A stretch of 58,848 bases of DNA from an uncultured Spirochaetota bacterium (lineage in GTDB: Bacteria > Spirochaetota > UBA4802 > UBA5550): assembly GCA_937872225.1 (NCBI GenBank), contig CALMRZ010000091.1, positions 1 through 58,848 on the forward strand, read 5' to 3'. Shown here piece after piece: positions 19,115-28,416 of the stretch (within the stretch, counting starts at the first letter, position 1; the number at the start of each line of letters is the position of its first letter). The translations under genes were made by a program, and so were the position numbers. The notes below the pieces were generated by a model that did not search any database, had not been told where the DNA came from, and saw only the letters and a list, made by a program, of their open reading frames with translations.

Positions 19115-19933
19115 ATGGACAAAAAATGGGTTCTTATCACCGGGGCCAGCACGGGAATCGGCAGGGCCTGCGCGGAGCTTATCGCGTCAGAGGGCTTCGG
19201 CGTCTATGCCTGCGCTCGGAAAAAGACCGACCTGGACAGCCTCGGCGGGGTATCGGGCATCGTGCCGCTGAAGCTCGATGTGACAAATGCTGAAGATTGC
19301 GGAGCCGCCCTCTCATTCATCAGGAAAAGAAAAACCGGGCTCTACGGCCTGGTCAATAACGCCGGCATCGCCGTGGCGGGGCCGCTCATTGACATATCCG
19401 ACAGCGACATGGACCGGCAATTCGAGGTGAACCTCCTTGGCGTCCACCGGGTGACGCGGACCTTCCTTCCCCTCCTCATGGAATCGTCCGGAAGGATCGT
19501 AATGATGTCGAGCGATTCCGGCTTCTTCGCCACGCCCTTTGTCGGGCCCTATTGCGCGAGCAAATTCGCCCTCGAAGGCTATTCAGATTCCCTGCGCCGC
19601 GAGCTCCTCCTGTGCGGCGTGAAGGTCGTCATAATCCAGCCGGGCCGCATCGCCACGCCCATCTGGGACAAGACCGAAAAGATACTGGAAATGAAAGGGA
19701 CCTCCCCCTTTATCGAGCTAGCGCGAAAAATCGGCATTGAAGCTGTCGGGAAAGGCAGGACCACTGGACTGCCGCCGGAGGCCATAGCCCGGGTGGTGCA
19801 GGGGGCCCTGACCACGAAAAGGCCGCGGCTCCGCTACCTGGTGGCCGCATCGACCCTAAAGTACCGGATCGTGAAACTCTTGCCCGCCTCAAAAGTGGAC
19901 GCCATGGTAAAGAAGGAACTCCTGCGTCACTGA
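19115..19933 (+). CDS. Short-chain dehydrogenase/reductase
   Basis: 272 residues, intact SDR. NAD(P)-binding TGASTGIG at 9-16, NNAGIA, catalytic Ser in MMSSDSGFF and YxxxK in PYCASKFALEGYSDSLRREL, then QPGRIATPIW. The family reduces or oxidises carbonyl/hydroxyl groups; this subgroup resembles retinol- or 17-beta-type dehydrogenases, but the substrate is not readable. No membrane segment. It stands alone, with no clear operon partner. Confidence 0.88.
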   Translation: MDKKWVLITGASTGIGRACAELIASEGFGVYACARKKTDLDSLGGVSGIVPLKLDVTNAEDCGAALSFIRKRKTGLYGLVNNAGIAVAGPLIDISDSDMDRQFEVNLLGVHRVTRTFLPLLMESSGRIVMMSSDSGFFATPFVGPYCASKFALEGYSDSLRRELLLCGVKVVIIQPGRIATPIWDKTEKILEMKGTSPFIELARKIGIEAVGKGRTTGLPPEAIARVVQGALTTKRPRLRYLVAASTLKYRIVKLLPASKVDAMVKKELLRH

Positions 19934-20041
19934 CGATTCTTTTTATCATCTACGCCCCCGCGTATAAGGCGTAGAGACTTGACGATATTTTAGTTTATTA
20001 TTATATTCTTAATAACTTACAAATCATAGGATTAAACATCA

Positions 20042-20245
20042 ATGAAATCAGACAGCATCCCTGCATCTGGCAGGTCAAAGAGATTTCCCTGGAAGCTCCT
20101 GGTCGGAATAGTCATTGGCGGCACCGCAGGGTTTCTCTATTACTATTTCATAGGCTGCGTGTCAGGGTCCTGCCCCATTACATCAAATCCTTACGGAAGC
20201 ATACTGTACGGATCACTCATGGGCGCCATGGTTGCACGGTTTTGA
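20042..20245 (+). CDS. Small membrane protein, DUF6132-like
   Basis: 67 residues. One hydrophobic segment (WKLLVGIVIGGTAGFLYYYF), then a conserved-looking GCVSGSCPITSNPYGSILYG and a Gly-rich C-terminal helix. The Cys pair in G-C-x3-SCPITS and the GGTAGFLYYYF motif match a family of tiny, two-helix membrane proteins of unknown function. The stop codon lies inside a perfect 11-bp hairpin (20230-20259). Confidence 0.6.
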   Translation: MKSDSIPASGRSKRFPWKLLVGIVIGGTAGFLYYYFIGCVSGSCPITSNPYGSILYGSLMGAMVARF

Positions 20246-20259
20246 ACCACCGTGCAACC
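20230..20259 (+). terminator. Hairpin over the stop codon of the small membrane gene
   Basis: GGTTGCACGGT pairs with ACCGTGCAACC around an 8-base loop; the TGA stop is in the loop region. No T tract follows, so it may stabilise the mRNA end or act only as a weak terminator. Confidence 0.45.
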
Positions 20260-20278
20260 TGCAGGAGGCCTGAAGGTA

Positions 20279-20640
20279 CTACTGCTTTCCTTTTCCCGGT
20301 AAAAGCATGGGAAGGTTAAGGGCGAGCTTTATGAAACCCGTCTTCAGCACGCTGAACCTGAACGCATGGCCCTTCAGGTCATGGCCGCACGCGGCGCATC
20401 GCGACGAATGCCAGGAAAAGCCCGTGCCGTATTCCGGGCGTTGCAGCCGCTTTTCCTGCTCGGACAGCCGTCGGCTGACACCATGGCCCAGGTCACCGGC
20501 ATCGAGGCCCGCAGCCACCTGACGGTCCAGGCGGTCAGGAACATGATAACACCGATAAGGATAAAAGTTACCAGCACCTGCGCGGCACGCGCAACTATGT
20601 TTTTTATCCATAACCGCACCCCGTTCAGGCCGTTTTTCAT
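20279..20640 (-). pseudogene. Possible small membrane protein, frameshifted
   Basis: On the minus strand ATG 20640 gives MKNGLNGVRLWIKNIVARAA and a hydrophobic helix (VLVTFILIGVIMFLTAW). A second frame ends with RCAACGHDLKGHAFRFSVLK and FIKLALNLPMLLPGKGKQ at 20279, with a CxxC. The two may be halves of one gene separated by a frameshift near 20400-20480, but no family was recognised and neither half has a strong ribosome site. Low confidence; it may be non-coding. Confidence 0.3.
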
Positions 20641-20814
20641 CCGTTGCGAACGTTCACCATGAAAACCATTGACATTACCTGGTACCGCATGTAATCTATT
20701 GGCCAGTTAGGAACCCGTTTCCCGCAACGGCATACCGGAGGAAAAAGTGTAACCGGTTCCTGCAAATCCTTTCGTATCAGTATGCCGAAAATTCATTACC
20801 GGGGTTTATAAACC

Positions 20815-21675
20815 ATGAGAGTCATCCTGGACTATCTGTACGCAAACCAGATCATCGGACTTATAACGACAATAATCCTTATCATCGGCATCACCTTTTT
20901 CATAACAAGGATATACCCTTTTGACGACTTCAAGGGTCTTCCCGGGATAAAAAAAGTTTATTATGGCCTTGTCATCGGGGCTTCCATCCTCCTCTGCGTC
21001 TTCCTCATAATACTGGCAACCGTCAACCCCCTCAATATCGGGCGTGCCGGAGCGATCCGCCAGGCGGTCATATTGAAAAACACCATTGTTTTCAGCGACC
21101 TGTATTCTCTGGGGGGATCGGAGCTGGGAGATACGCCTCACCTCCTGCGGGTCTGGGTGCTTGACCGCAAAACGGGAGCGTTGATAACACGAAAAAGCAT
21201 CGATAGCGAAGACCCCATCCTCGGAGCCAATGACACCTCCCTGCTTATCGGGGAGGAGGGTGACTGCTACCTGACCGACGACAGGTTAAAGGCCACAAAC
21301 CGGATCGTCAGTAACGGATGGTACGGCAAAAAGAAAATCCACAAATTCGCCTTTCACAACGGGGCGCTGGTGCTCTCCTTCAAGGATTTTTCGGAATCCC
21401 GGGTTTCCCTGCCCCTTGTGGCCCGGCGCGCCGGAGACAAAAGCGGCATTGATTTCAGGTTCATGGACACCGATCGTGAAACGTACCGAGTAACGCGCCG
21501 GATCAACGACAGGATCGTGTGGCAGCTTGACCAGTCGGAAGGCACGATGAGGGAACACATACCAGATCTTCTCTATGAATCCCCATCGAACGACCTGTAT
21601 CTGCTCTGGACCGAATACCGTCTGAAGGCGATATCCAAAAAGACCGGCACGGTCGTGTGGATGTTCTGGTATTAA
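20815..21675 (+). CDS. Membrane-anchored protein with a beta-propeller-like domain
   Basis: 286 residues, intact. Two membrane segments (IIGLITTIILIIGITFFITR and YGLVIGASILLCVFLIIL, residues about 12-70) are followed by a soluble part with repeated strand motifs: LLRVWVLDRKTGALITRKS, LYLLWTEYRLKAISKKTGTV. The Asp/Arg-Lys-Thr-Gly turns resemble PQQ-type propeller blades (LDRKTG, ISKKTGT). No catalytic residues identified. A bidirectional terminator separates it from the convergent gene. Confidence 0.65.
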   Translation: MRVILDYLYANQIIGLITTIILIIGITFFITRIYPFDDFKGLPGIKKVYYGLVIGASILLCVFLIILATVNPLNIGRAGAIRQAVILKNTIVFSDLYSLGGSELGDTPHLLRVWVLDRKTGALITRKSIDSEDPILGANDTSLLIGEEGDCYLTDDRLKATNRIVSNGWYGKKKIHKFAFHNGALVLSFKDFSESRVSLPLVARRAGDKSGIDFRFMDTDRETYRVTRRINDRIVWQLDQSEGTMREHIPDLLYESPSNDLYLLWTEYRLKAISKKTGTVVWMFWY

Positions 21676-21685
21676 ACAAGAATTT

Positions 21686-21710
21686 CTCGCAGAGACGCAG
21701 AGGCGCAGAG
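21686..21710. repeat. Short GCAGAGACGCAGAGGCGCAGAG repeat region
   Basis: CGCAGAGACGCAGAG and GGCGCAGAG read as a degenerate 8-9 base direct repeat just after the preceding gene. Similar short purine-rich repeats are scattered in many environmental bacterial genomes. No function is inferred. Confidence 0.5.
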
Positions 21711-21924
21711 AAAAAATAGAAAATTCAGTGCCTCTGCAAGAGATATGGTTTCGTCCGTCGAAAGCAGATATAAAAACATATCCCGGCGAGCTACAGACCC
21801 GCGGCAGGGACGCCGCGGGAGGTGCGAGTCTGCAGGAGGCTGCATACGAGCACCGAGCGGATATTATTATCTCTTAGATTGCGACCAGCCTCCGCGGCGC
21901 CTGAGCGGCGCGGGGGGAGGGATA

Positions 21925-21964
21925 AAAAGGGAGGGGGTGTCCGCGTTGGCTCCCCCTCCCTTTT
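21925..21964. terminator. Bidirectional terminator between convergent genes
   Basis: AAAAGGGAGGGGG pairs exactly with CCCCCTCCCTTTT across a 14-base loop. A runs lead in and T runs lead out, so it can stop transcription from both the 20815 gene and the 21988 gene. Confidence 0.85.
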
Positions 21965-21987
21965 ATTATTGCCGACCCGCTTCCGGG

Positions 21988-24420
21988 TCACATATTCAAA
22001 AATTCAAAAAACTTCTTCAGCTCTTCCGGAAGCTCGCCGGCTTCGTTCTGGTACTTCTTGAAACGGCGCTCGTAGGCCTCCACTTCCTTTTTGTGGACAT
22101 TCTTGTACCTTGTCGCCGGCTGGGTGAAGGCCGGCATCGCCTCGAGCCTGGTCCGGAGCTCCTTGCGGAAGGGGATGTGTCGGAAGAACATCTCGCGCAC
22201 CACGTTGTTGAGCTTCATGATTCCGTCCTTCTCGTACAGGACCCACTGGATGTAGTCGTCGGCGAAACGGTCGCGGTTGTTGCGGATGCCGCGGAACTTC
22301 TCGTCGATCTTCTCCTTGGCCTCCTGGGACAGCTTCGACATTTTCTTGTAGGTGTTGGCGTAATCGAAATATTCGCCCGTCACGCCGCCCTCGATCGGGT
22401 CCGCCCACATGGCGCCCTTGATGTCGCGGTTCAGCTCCCAGCGGAAGCTGGCGAAGGTATGGACGAGGCTTCTCATCAGGTCGCCGATGAAGAATATGGG
22501 GACCACGATCCGCCCGCGGCTGCGCTTGTTGGTGCCGGTCATGTCCTGCCACAGGAGGGTCCGCGTGCCGAAAATGGGAAGGAGAATGAAATACGGCACT
22601 ACCTCCTCCTGTATGATCTCCCTGGCGTCGCCGATCTTTAGGACCGTCTCCCGGTAGAACACGGAAAAATCGATGTTCCGCACCTCCTTGACGATGGTCT
22701 CGATCTTTCGTTTATCGGTGTATATCTGTTTGAGGCTGCCCCGCACCATGAGGGCCGTCAGGATCGGGAATGCCGTGGCGGTCGAACCGGAACAGATGGC
22801 GGCGGTGGTCGCCAGGCGCTGGCCGATCTCGTACATGACCTTGCCGACGTTTTCGTCCACCTTCTGCTCCTGCTCGCGCTCCTTTCTGGTCTTGTGCTTT
22901 TCCATCTCCTCGAGGTGCCCCTGGTACGTGAGACCCATCTCGGTGATGCTGGGCTCCACCTTCCCCTCGTAAATCATGTTGAGGAACTCAGTCTCCAGGA
23001 GCACGGGGATGTCCCTGCTCTTTTCCCGGGACCGGGACAGGTCGGAAAGCTCCGTCACCTGCTGCTCTTCCAGGAGTCCCTCGTCGAGGAAGCCGAAGTT
23101 GAGCATCATTTGCACGGGCCGGGGTACCGCGCTCTCGCCCTTGCTCCTGATGTAGACCTGCTTGTAGAGGTCCCAGTACAACGCGGTGATCTGCCGCCGG
23201 AGCTTTCTTCCTTCCTGCTCGGTGTTAAAGGGGTTCTTGGAGCTCTTGAACTCATTGAGGAGCTTCAGCAGCCTGGTCCTGAAGTCCTTCGGCATCAGGG
23301 CGAATTCGAAAATCTGGTGAATAGATTTGTTGAGGGCGCCGGAAGAGATGACCGCCGGGGCCTCCCGCCTCGAATCGGCCTCCCCTCCTCCCGTTCTGGC
23401 CGACGAATAATGGCCGTGGATCTTGCGGATGCCCGGGAACAGGGCGGTCATTTTCCTTCCGGACAGCTCCTCGTAGAGGGCGTTCAGTTTGACCAGCAGT
23501 CCGAGGAGGTTCTTGATGAAATCGGCCGAGCACTTGCCGCTCCGCTCCCATTCATGTATGCCGCCCCGGTCCACCAAGTACGACGCCCAGCTGTCATCGT
23601 CGCCGAAGAGGACGGCCAGCTCGTTGTCCACGTAATGGCCTATCTTTTCGATACGGTCCAGGGACGCCATGAAGCTCTCGGAAAGGCCGTCATACATGCT
23701 CGAAGCCATGGTGGCGTCGGACTTGAACATGGAGACGACCACGTTCTGCTCGAGCTGCAGCGTCTTCAGGATAAAGTCGTCATACTTGTTCTGGGGGTGT
23801 TCCTTCACCGCCTCCGGGAGCTGGTACTTCTTTTCAAGAAACGCGCTGCCGTCATTGATGAGGAAGCGCGCGTCGAATTCAGCCGGAAATGTCCCGCCCT
23901 TTGACTTGTACTTCCGGTGGAGGTCCTCGGCGGCCCGGTGAAGCCGCTCGCAGGCGTTGGTTTCGGACAGCTCGCGGTACATCAGGGCCATGTTATCGGA
24001 CATCATGCACAGGGTCTGGTAGAGCCTGGTATACTTGGCGATAATGCCGCTTACCGCCTTGATGTTATTGTACACGTGCTTGAGGATGTTGAGTGCCTGG
24101 CCCGGATCTGAATCGGCGAACCCCTGTATGCCGCCCCTCGGCAGGGGATACCGGGCCAGCGACGCATCGGTCATGGCCCGCACGCTCTTCCGGTACGCCC
24201 CGGTCAGGTGGGCGGAGAACCCGGACAGGAGCACCCTGCCGCTCAGCTGACCCACGCGGACGCTCTTGGAGATGATTATGCTCCGGTCAAGGCCGTCGTA
24301 TTCGTCGGAAGCGGAAAGTATTTCCAGGGTCCCTTCCTGCAGCATGAACAATCCGGACGGATTTTCACCCTGCACAAAAAGGACGTCCCCTGCCTTTAAC
24401 GTGATAGCGCCGTCAGCCAT
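21988..24420 (-). CDS. Large protein with N-terminal cyclic-nucleotide-binding domain
   Basis: 810 residues, intact. Residues about 1-120 match the start of a cNMP-binding beta-roll: LKAGDVLFVQGENPSGLFML, LQEGTLEILS, then VRVGQLSGRVLLSGFSAH. The remaining 690 residues are mostly helical with no helix-turn-helix, kinase or cyclase motif that I could see. A Gly-Gly pair and a serine-rich linker occur near 350-365 (SSARTGGGEADSRREAP). A hydrophobic stretch near 560-585 (TTAAICSGSTATAFPILTAL) might cross the membrane. The protein would sense a cyclic nucleotide and change its own activity or partners. An HNH nuclease gene starts 9 bases upstream on the same strand. Confidence 0.75.
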   Translation of the reverse strand: MADGAITLKAGDVLFVQGENPSGLFMLQEGTLEILSASDEYDGLDRSIIISKSVRVGQLSGRVLLSGFSAHLTGAYRKSVRAMTDASLARYPLPRGGIQGFADSDPGQALNILKHVYNNIKAVSGIIAKYTRLYQTLCMMSDNMALMYRELSETNACERLHRAAEDLHRKYKSKGGTFPAEFDARFLINDGSAFLEKKYQLPEAVKEHPQNKYDDFILKTLQLEQNVVVSMFKSDATMASSMYDGLSESFMASLDRIEKIGHYVDNELAVLFGDDDSWASYLVDRGGIHEWERSGKCSADFIKNLLGLLVKLNALYEELSGRKMTALFPGIRKIHGHYSSARTGGGEADSRREAPAVISSGALNKSIHQIFEFALMPKDFRTRLLKLLNEFKSSKNPFNTEQEGRKLRRQITALYWDLYKQVYIRSKGESAVPRPVQMMLNFGFLDEGLLEEQQVTELSDLSRSREKSRDIPVLLETEFLNMIYEGKVEPSITEMGLTYQGHLEEMEKHKTRKEREQEQKVDENVGKVMYEIGQRLATTAAICSGSTATAFPILTALMVRGSLKQIYTDKRKIETIVKEVRNIDFSVFYRETVLKIGDAREIIQEEVVPYFILLPIFGTRTLLWQDMTGTNKRSRGRIVVPIFFIGDLMRSLVHTFASFRWELNRDIKGAMWADPIEGGVTGEYFDYANTYKKMSKLSQEAKEKIDEKFRGIRNNRDRFADDYIQWVLYEKDGIMKLNNVVREMFFRHIPFRKELRTRLEAMPAFTQPATRYKNVHKKEVEAYERRFKKYQNEAGELPEELKKFFEFLNM

Positions 24421-24429
24421 ATCATCATC

Positions 24430-24729
24430 CTATTGATTCTTCAGGTTCTTCATGTATTCTTCCCACTCCGTGGGGAGCAGGTATTTCTTCTTGTTGTTGC
24501 ATTCCTTGCACGCGGCAACAATGTTCACCTTTTCTGATGTACCGCCGCGGCCGAGGGGGATCCTGTGGTCCATGGTCAGCTCGCGGGGAGGGAACTTCCT
24601 GCCGCAGTAATGGCAGATTCCCGTTGCTATCTTCCTGCGCCACCACGCCGAGTGACGCAACTCGCGGGCCTTGCGCTTTTCCCTGGCAATGCGGGCATCA
24701 TCCGAAACGGTATCAAAATGTAACGCCAT
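24430..24729 (-). CDS. HNH endonuclease
   Basis: 99 residues from the ATG complementary to 24727-24729 (MALHFDTVSDDARIAREKRK); a longer form from 24825 is possible but has a less natural N-terminus. The HNH core is clear: CHYCGRKFPPRELTMDHRIP, then GRGGTSEKVNIVAACKECNN. Two CxxC pairs bind zinc and the MDH-N-N residues make the nuclease centre. It overlaps no gene and may be co-transcribed with the cyclic-nucleotide protein 9 bases downstream. HNH proteins of this size are often general nucleases; no restriction or phage partner is present. Confidence 0.82.
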   Translation of the reverse strand: MALHFDTVSDDARIAREKRKARELRHSAWWRRKIATGICHYCGRKFPPRELTMDHRIPLGRGGTSEKVNIVAACKECNNKKKYLLPTEWEEYMKNLKNQ

Positions 24730-24825
24730 AGATATTTGTGCCGCCGGCAGGGATGTTCTTGGCATGCGCCGCGACCCATGTCTGGGCGACCTTTTAATAT
24801 ATCCCGGTGATATAAAATTTGTCAA

Positions 24826-25130
24826 TAATTATTACTTAAATTTGTATTGACAATATAGACAAAAAGCAGAAACAGGAAGATTTAGCGAAGGAGTTATAAA
24901 TATAGTGCAATCAACCTGTCATTGCGGGGAGTTACTCGAAAAACTCGGGACAAACTCCGCGACGATGCGATCGTGCTGATGTTTCAATGATTTAACGGAC
25001 AATAGCCCTGCACCTGTCATTCATGCCGGTAATTGCATGACCGCTTCGCGGCGCTCGCGATGACACGTTGCAAAGATGAGTTTGGTTTATATGATAACTT
25101 CTAAAAATATTACAAAGAGTTAAGGGTACT
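24826..25130. other. Intergenic region with a degraded repeat and a long leader
   Basis: About 305 bases. Pieces such as CTGTCATTGCGGGGAG (24917-24932) and CGCTCGCGATGACA form parts of a repeat related to the GTCATTGCGAG...CTCGCAATGAC type found in many genomes. AT-rich sequence (TTGTATTGACAATATAG near 24840) could hold a promoter. The rest would be a long leader for the DEAD-box helicase, common for cold-inducible helicases, but that is inference. Confidence 0.4.
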
Positions 25131-26915
25131 ATGTTATTTACCGAATTAAACCTACACCCCTCGGTCATGAGGGGAATCCAGGAGGCAGGCTTCGTCGAGT
25201 GCACCCCGGTCCAGGAATCGACCCTGCAGAAGACCCTCGCCGGAACCGACGTCATGGTCCAGTCGCAGACCGGCACCGGGAAAACCGCGGCCTTCCTCAT
25301 CACCATATTCAACCTGTTCCTGTCCGATGAAAAATACCGCCACAAGAAGGCGCTGGTCCTCACGCCCACGCGCGAGCTTGCCGTCCAGGTCGAGCAGGAC
25401 GCGATACTGCTGGGAAAACATACCGGGCTCAAGACTGGCTGTTTCTACGGCGGCGTCGGGTATGCCACGCAGGACAGGCTCCTCAAGGAGGACCTGAACA
25501 TCTACATCGGCACGCCGGGCCGCCTGATCGACTACCAGAAGTCGCGCAAGATCGACTTCCTCAAGTTCGAGATCCTGGTCATAGACGAGGCGGACCGGAT
25601 GTTCGACATGGGCTTCATGCCCGATATCCGGTACATGATCAAGCACATGGTCCAGCCGGACAGGAGACAGACCATGCTCTTCAGCGCGACCCTGGACCAG
25701 CGGGTCAAGCACCTCGCCTGGGAATACATGAACGAGCCGGTGGAGATAGAAATAAACCCCGAACACCTCACCGTCGAGCTGATCACCCAGGAGCTGTACC
25801 ACGTCGGCAAGGACGAAAAGTTCAATCTTCTCCTGGGCCTCATCCAGAAGGAAAAGCCGAAGAGCGTCCTCATCTTCACCAACATGAAGCGGACGGCCGA
25901 ACGCGTATCGAAGCGGCTGTCGACGAACGGCATCAACAACGACTACATCTCCGGCGACCTGCCGCAGAGCAAGCGCCTCCAGATCATCGACGCCATCAAG
26001 GCGGGTGAGACGGAGATCCTGGTTGCCACCGACGTGGCTGCCCGGGGCCTCCACATCGAGGACCTGGACATGGTCATCAACTATGACCTGCCCGATGACT
26101 GCCAGAACTACGTGCACCGCATCGGCAGGACCGCCCGGGCGGGCAAATCCGGCAGGGCGATCTCCCTCGCCTGCGAAGAGGACGTGTTCAATCTGGGGCC
26201 TATCGAGAAGCTCATCGGCATGAAAATCCCGGTGAAATGGGCCGATGAAAGCATGATCGTGGAAGCGGCCGGCGCGCCGATCCACGGCGGACGCCGGGAG
26301 CGCGGCGAGCGCCGGGGCGAGCGCCGCGGAGAAAGACCGCGGGGCGGCAGACCGCAGGGACGGGACAGGGGCAGAGACCGGGACCGGGGCAGGAGGCCCC
26401 GCTCCGAAACGCCCCAGCGTGAAGAGATCGGCGGAACAATGGCGGCGGCAGAGCGCCGCAGGGACCAGCGCCGTTTCCAGCCGGGTCGCCCGGCGCCGGA
26501 AGCAGACCTGCAGGCGCAGACGGCAGCCGGAACCGAAGCAAATGCCGAAGCGGCACAGGGCAAAAAGCGCCGGAGACGGAGACGGAGCAAAACGCCCGCG
26601 GCCGAAGGCGCTGTCCAGGCCCGTACCCAGGCGCCCGGCCAGGGCCGGGAACCGCGCCGCAAGGGCGAGCCGCGCCGGGAACGGGAACAACGCCGCGAGC
26701 CGCTCCAGCAGCAGGGAGGGGACCAGCACCGGAGAAAACGGCCGGCCCTTTCCAGGGACGCCTCGCCGGAAGAACGCCTAGAATACTTCAGGAACAAATA
26801 CGGCGAAAATTTCGAAAAAGCGGGAAGGATCATCGGCGACGAGAAAAAGCAGAAGCCGAAGACCCTGGTGCAGGGCATCAAGGGCCTCTTCGACAGGATC
26901 AGGAAAAAGAAGTGA
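25131..26915 (+). CDS. DEAD-box ATP-dependent RNA helicase with long basic tail
   Basis: 594 residues, intact. All core motifs are visible: Q motif ECTPVQESTL, motif I SQTGTGKT (Lys51), PTRELA, GTPGRLIDY, motif II VIDEADRMFDMGF (DEAD), SAT in MLFSATL, and HRIGRTARAG. After residue 380 comes a 200-residue Arg/Gly-rich low-complexity tail (GRRERGERRGERRGERPRGG and similar) that should bind RNA non-specifically. The family unwinds structured RNA in ribosome assembly and mRNA decay. An intact terminator follows at once. The tail's GC-rich code is unlike the core, but the frame is open to the end. Confidence 0.92.
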   Translation: MLFTELNLHPSVMRGIQEAGFVECTPVQESTLQKTLAGTDVMVQSQTGTGKTAAFLITIFNLFLSDEKYRHKKALVLTPTRELAVQVEQDAILLGKHTGLKTGCFYGGVGYATQDRLLKEDLNIYIGTPGRLIDYQKSRKIDFLKFEILVIDEADRMFDMGFMPDIRYMIKHMVQPDRRQTMLFSATLDQRVKHLAWEYMNEPVEIEINPEHLTVELITQELYHVGKDEKFNLLLGLIQKEKPKSVLIFTNMKRTAERVSKRLSTNGINNDYISGDLPQSKRLQIIDAIKAGETEILVATDVAARGLHIEDLDMVINYDLPDDCQNYVHRIGRTARAGKSGRAISLACEEDVFNLGPIEKLIGMKIPVKWADESMIVEAAGAPIHGGRRERGERRGERRGERPRGGRPQGRDRGRDRDRGRRPRSETPQREEIGGTMAAAERRRDQRRFQPGRPAPEADLQAQTAAGTEANAEAAQGKKRRRRRRSKTPAAEGAVQARTQAPGQGREPRRKGEPRREREQRREPLQQQGGDQHRRKRPALSRDASPEERLEYFRNKYGENFEKAGRIIGDEKKQKPKTLVQGIKGLFDRIRKKK

Positions 26916-26937
26916 TTTCTTCGGACATGAAGCAGGT

Positions 26938-26967
26938 AAAAAACCCCGCGGAAGCGGGGTTTTTTTC
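26938..26967. terminator. Bidirectional Rho-independent terminator
   Basis: AAAAACCCCGC, loop GGAA, GCGGGGTTTTTTT. A and T tracts on the two sides serve both the helicase and the convergent fmt-def operon. Confidence 0.9.
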
Positions 26968-26974
26968 GCCGGAA

Positions 26975-27907
26975 TTATTCGAACCGGTCCTCCGTGGTCA
27001 GCCGGTAGCCGTTGATGAATGAGAGGCCGTCCATGACCTTCTTGTTGGCCGGCTGCAGGGAGAGTATCTCAATCATCCCCCTGCCCGTTTCGGCGAAAAG
27101 CCGTTTTTTATGATAGCGGACCAGTGAGCCGGGACCGTCCGTTCCGGGCACATCGGCCTCCGGCAGGGCGGTCTTCCATATCTTTACAGCCTCCCCTCTG
27201 AACGAGGCAACGGCGACCGGCTTCGGGTTGAGGCCCCGGACCAGGTTGTGTATCTCCTCCGCGCTTCTGGACCAGTCGATCTTCGGCAGGTCCTTGTCGA
27301 TCTTTCCGCAGTAGGTCGCTTCCGATTCGTCCTGCCGTACGGGCCGCGCGCTCCCCGACGCGAGAATGCCGATGGCGCTGTCCATCAGCCTCGCCCCGCG
27401 GCACGACACGATCTCCATCACGTCCCCGGCGGTCATCCGGCGGTCAAGGGGGAGCCGCTCCTGCACGACGATATCGCCGGCGTCCAGCTTCTCGTTGATG
27501 AGCTGTACGGTGATCCCGGTCTCGGACTCGCCGTTGATCAGCGCCCACTGCACCGGCGCCGCGCCCCGGTACTTCGGGAGCAGCGACGGGTGGAGGTTGA
27601 TGGTTTTCAGGGGGGGATAGTCGAAGACGGCCCGCGGGATCAGGTTCCCGTAGGCGACGACAGCGTAGATATCGGCGTCATAGGAGCGGAGCTCTTCCAT
27701 GAATGCCGAGTCCTTCAGGCTTTTCGGCTGCAGGACCGGTATGCCAAGACGCATGGCCTCCTCCTTGGCCTGGCAGCAGTGCAGGGCGCGGTTCCTCCCC
27801 GCCTCCTTGTCTTCCGCCGTGACCGCGAAGAGGACCTCATGCCTTTCCCTGAGACCGGCCAGGACGCGGGCCGCGAGTTCGGGGGTTCCGAAAAAACCTA
27901 TCTTCAT
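26975..27907 (-). CDS. fmt: Methionyl-tRNA formyltransferase
   Basis: 310 residues, intact. It formylates initiator Met-tRNA with 10-formyl-tetrahydrofolate. The start MKIGFFGTPELAARVLAGL is typical, and the catalytic Asn104, His106 and Asp142 lie in TINLHPSLLPKYRGAAPVQW and NEKLDAGDIVV. The C-terminal domain for tRNA binding is present (to QPANKKVMDGLSFINGYRLT). Its ATG overlaps the def stop by 4 bases (ATGA), so translation is coupled and the classic def-fmt order is kept. Confidence 0.95.
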   Translation of the reverse strand: MKIGFFGTPELAARVLAGLRERHEVLFAVTAEDKEAGRNRALHCCQAKEEAMRLGIPVLQPKSLKDSAFMEELRSYDADIYAVVAYGNLIPRAVFDYPPLKTINLHPSLLPKYRGAAPVQWALINGESETGITVQLINEKLDAGDIVVQERLPLDRRMTAGDVMEIVSCRGARLMDSAIGILASGSARPVRQDESEATYCGKIDKDLPKIDWSRSAEEIHNLVRGLNPKPVAVASFRGEAVKIWKTALPEADVPGTDGPGSLVRYHKKRLFAETGRGMIEILSLQPANKKVMDGLSFINGYRLTTEDRFE

Positions 27908-28416
27908 GGCCTCTTGTTGAGCTTCTTTATCTTTTTCAGCTCCGAACGAAGCTCGTTACGCCTGTAATCCTCGAGATGATCGACGAAGAGAATCCCGTTC
28001 AGGTGGTCCACCTCGTGCTGTATGACCCGCGCGAGAAGCCCGCCTGCCTCGAACTCGATCTCCTTGCCGTCGCGGTTGAGCGCCGAAACCGATATCTCCA
28101 CGGGCCTCACCACCTCGCCCATGATCCCGGGAACCGACAGGCACCCCTCCTCGTAGGGCTCCTCTTTTTTGGAGAATTCCCTGATTACGGGATTTATCAG
28201 CTCCATGACGATATTCTTCTTGTTATCGTCAATATCAAGGGTGACGACGCGCCGGGACCTGTCAACCTGCGGGGCCGCAAGGCCGAGCCCCTTGGCGCGG
28301 TACATCACGTTGAACATGGAATCGATAAAATCTATCAGTTCGCCGTCGATGTTCGAGACCTCTTCGGCTATTTTCCTCAGCGTTTCATGGCCGTAATAAA
28401 CTAGATCAATCGCCAC
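27904..28416 (-). CDS. def: Peptide deformylase
   Basis: Start chosen as GTG at 28416 (VAIDLVYYGHETLRKIAEEV), because AGAGG lies six to seven bases before it and the protein then begins as usual; a TTG at 28437 is possible. 170 residues. It removes the formyl group from new proteins. Metal and active-site motifs are complete: GLGLAAPQV (43-51), EGCLSVPG (Cys92), QHEVDHLNG (His134, Glu135, His138). First gene of the def-fmt operon. Confidence 0.95.
   Translation of the reverse strand: MAIDLVYYGHETLRKIAEEVSNIDGELIDFIDSMFNVMYRAKGLGLAAPQVDRSRRVVTLDIDDNKKNIVMELINPVIREFSKKEEPYEEGCLSVPGIMGEVVRPVEISVSALNRDGKEIEFEAGGLLARVIQHEVDHLNGILFVDHLEDYRRNELRSELKKIKKLNKRP

Noticed and set aside
25152-26729. Long minus-strand frame opposite the DEAD-box helicase
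   Set aside because: A GC-driven shadow frame; the plus strand has all helicase motifs.
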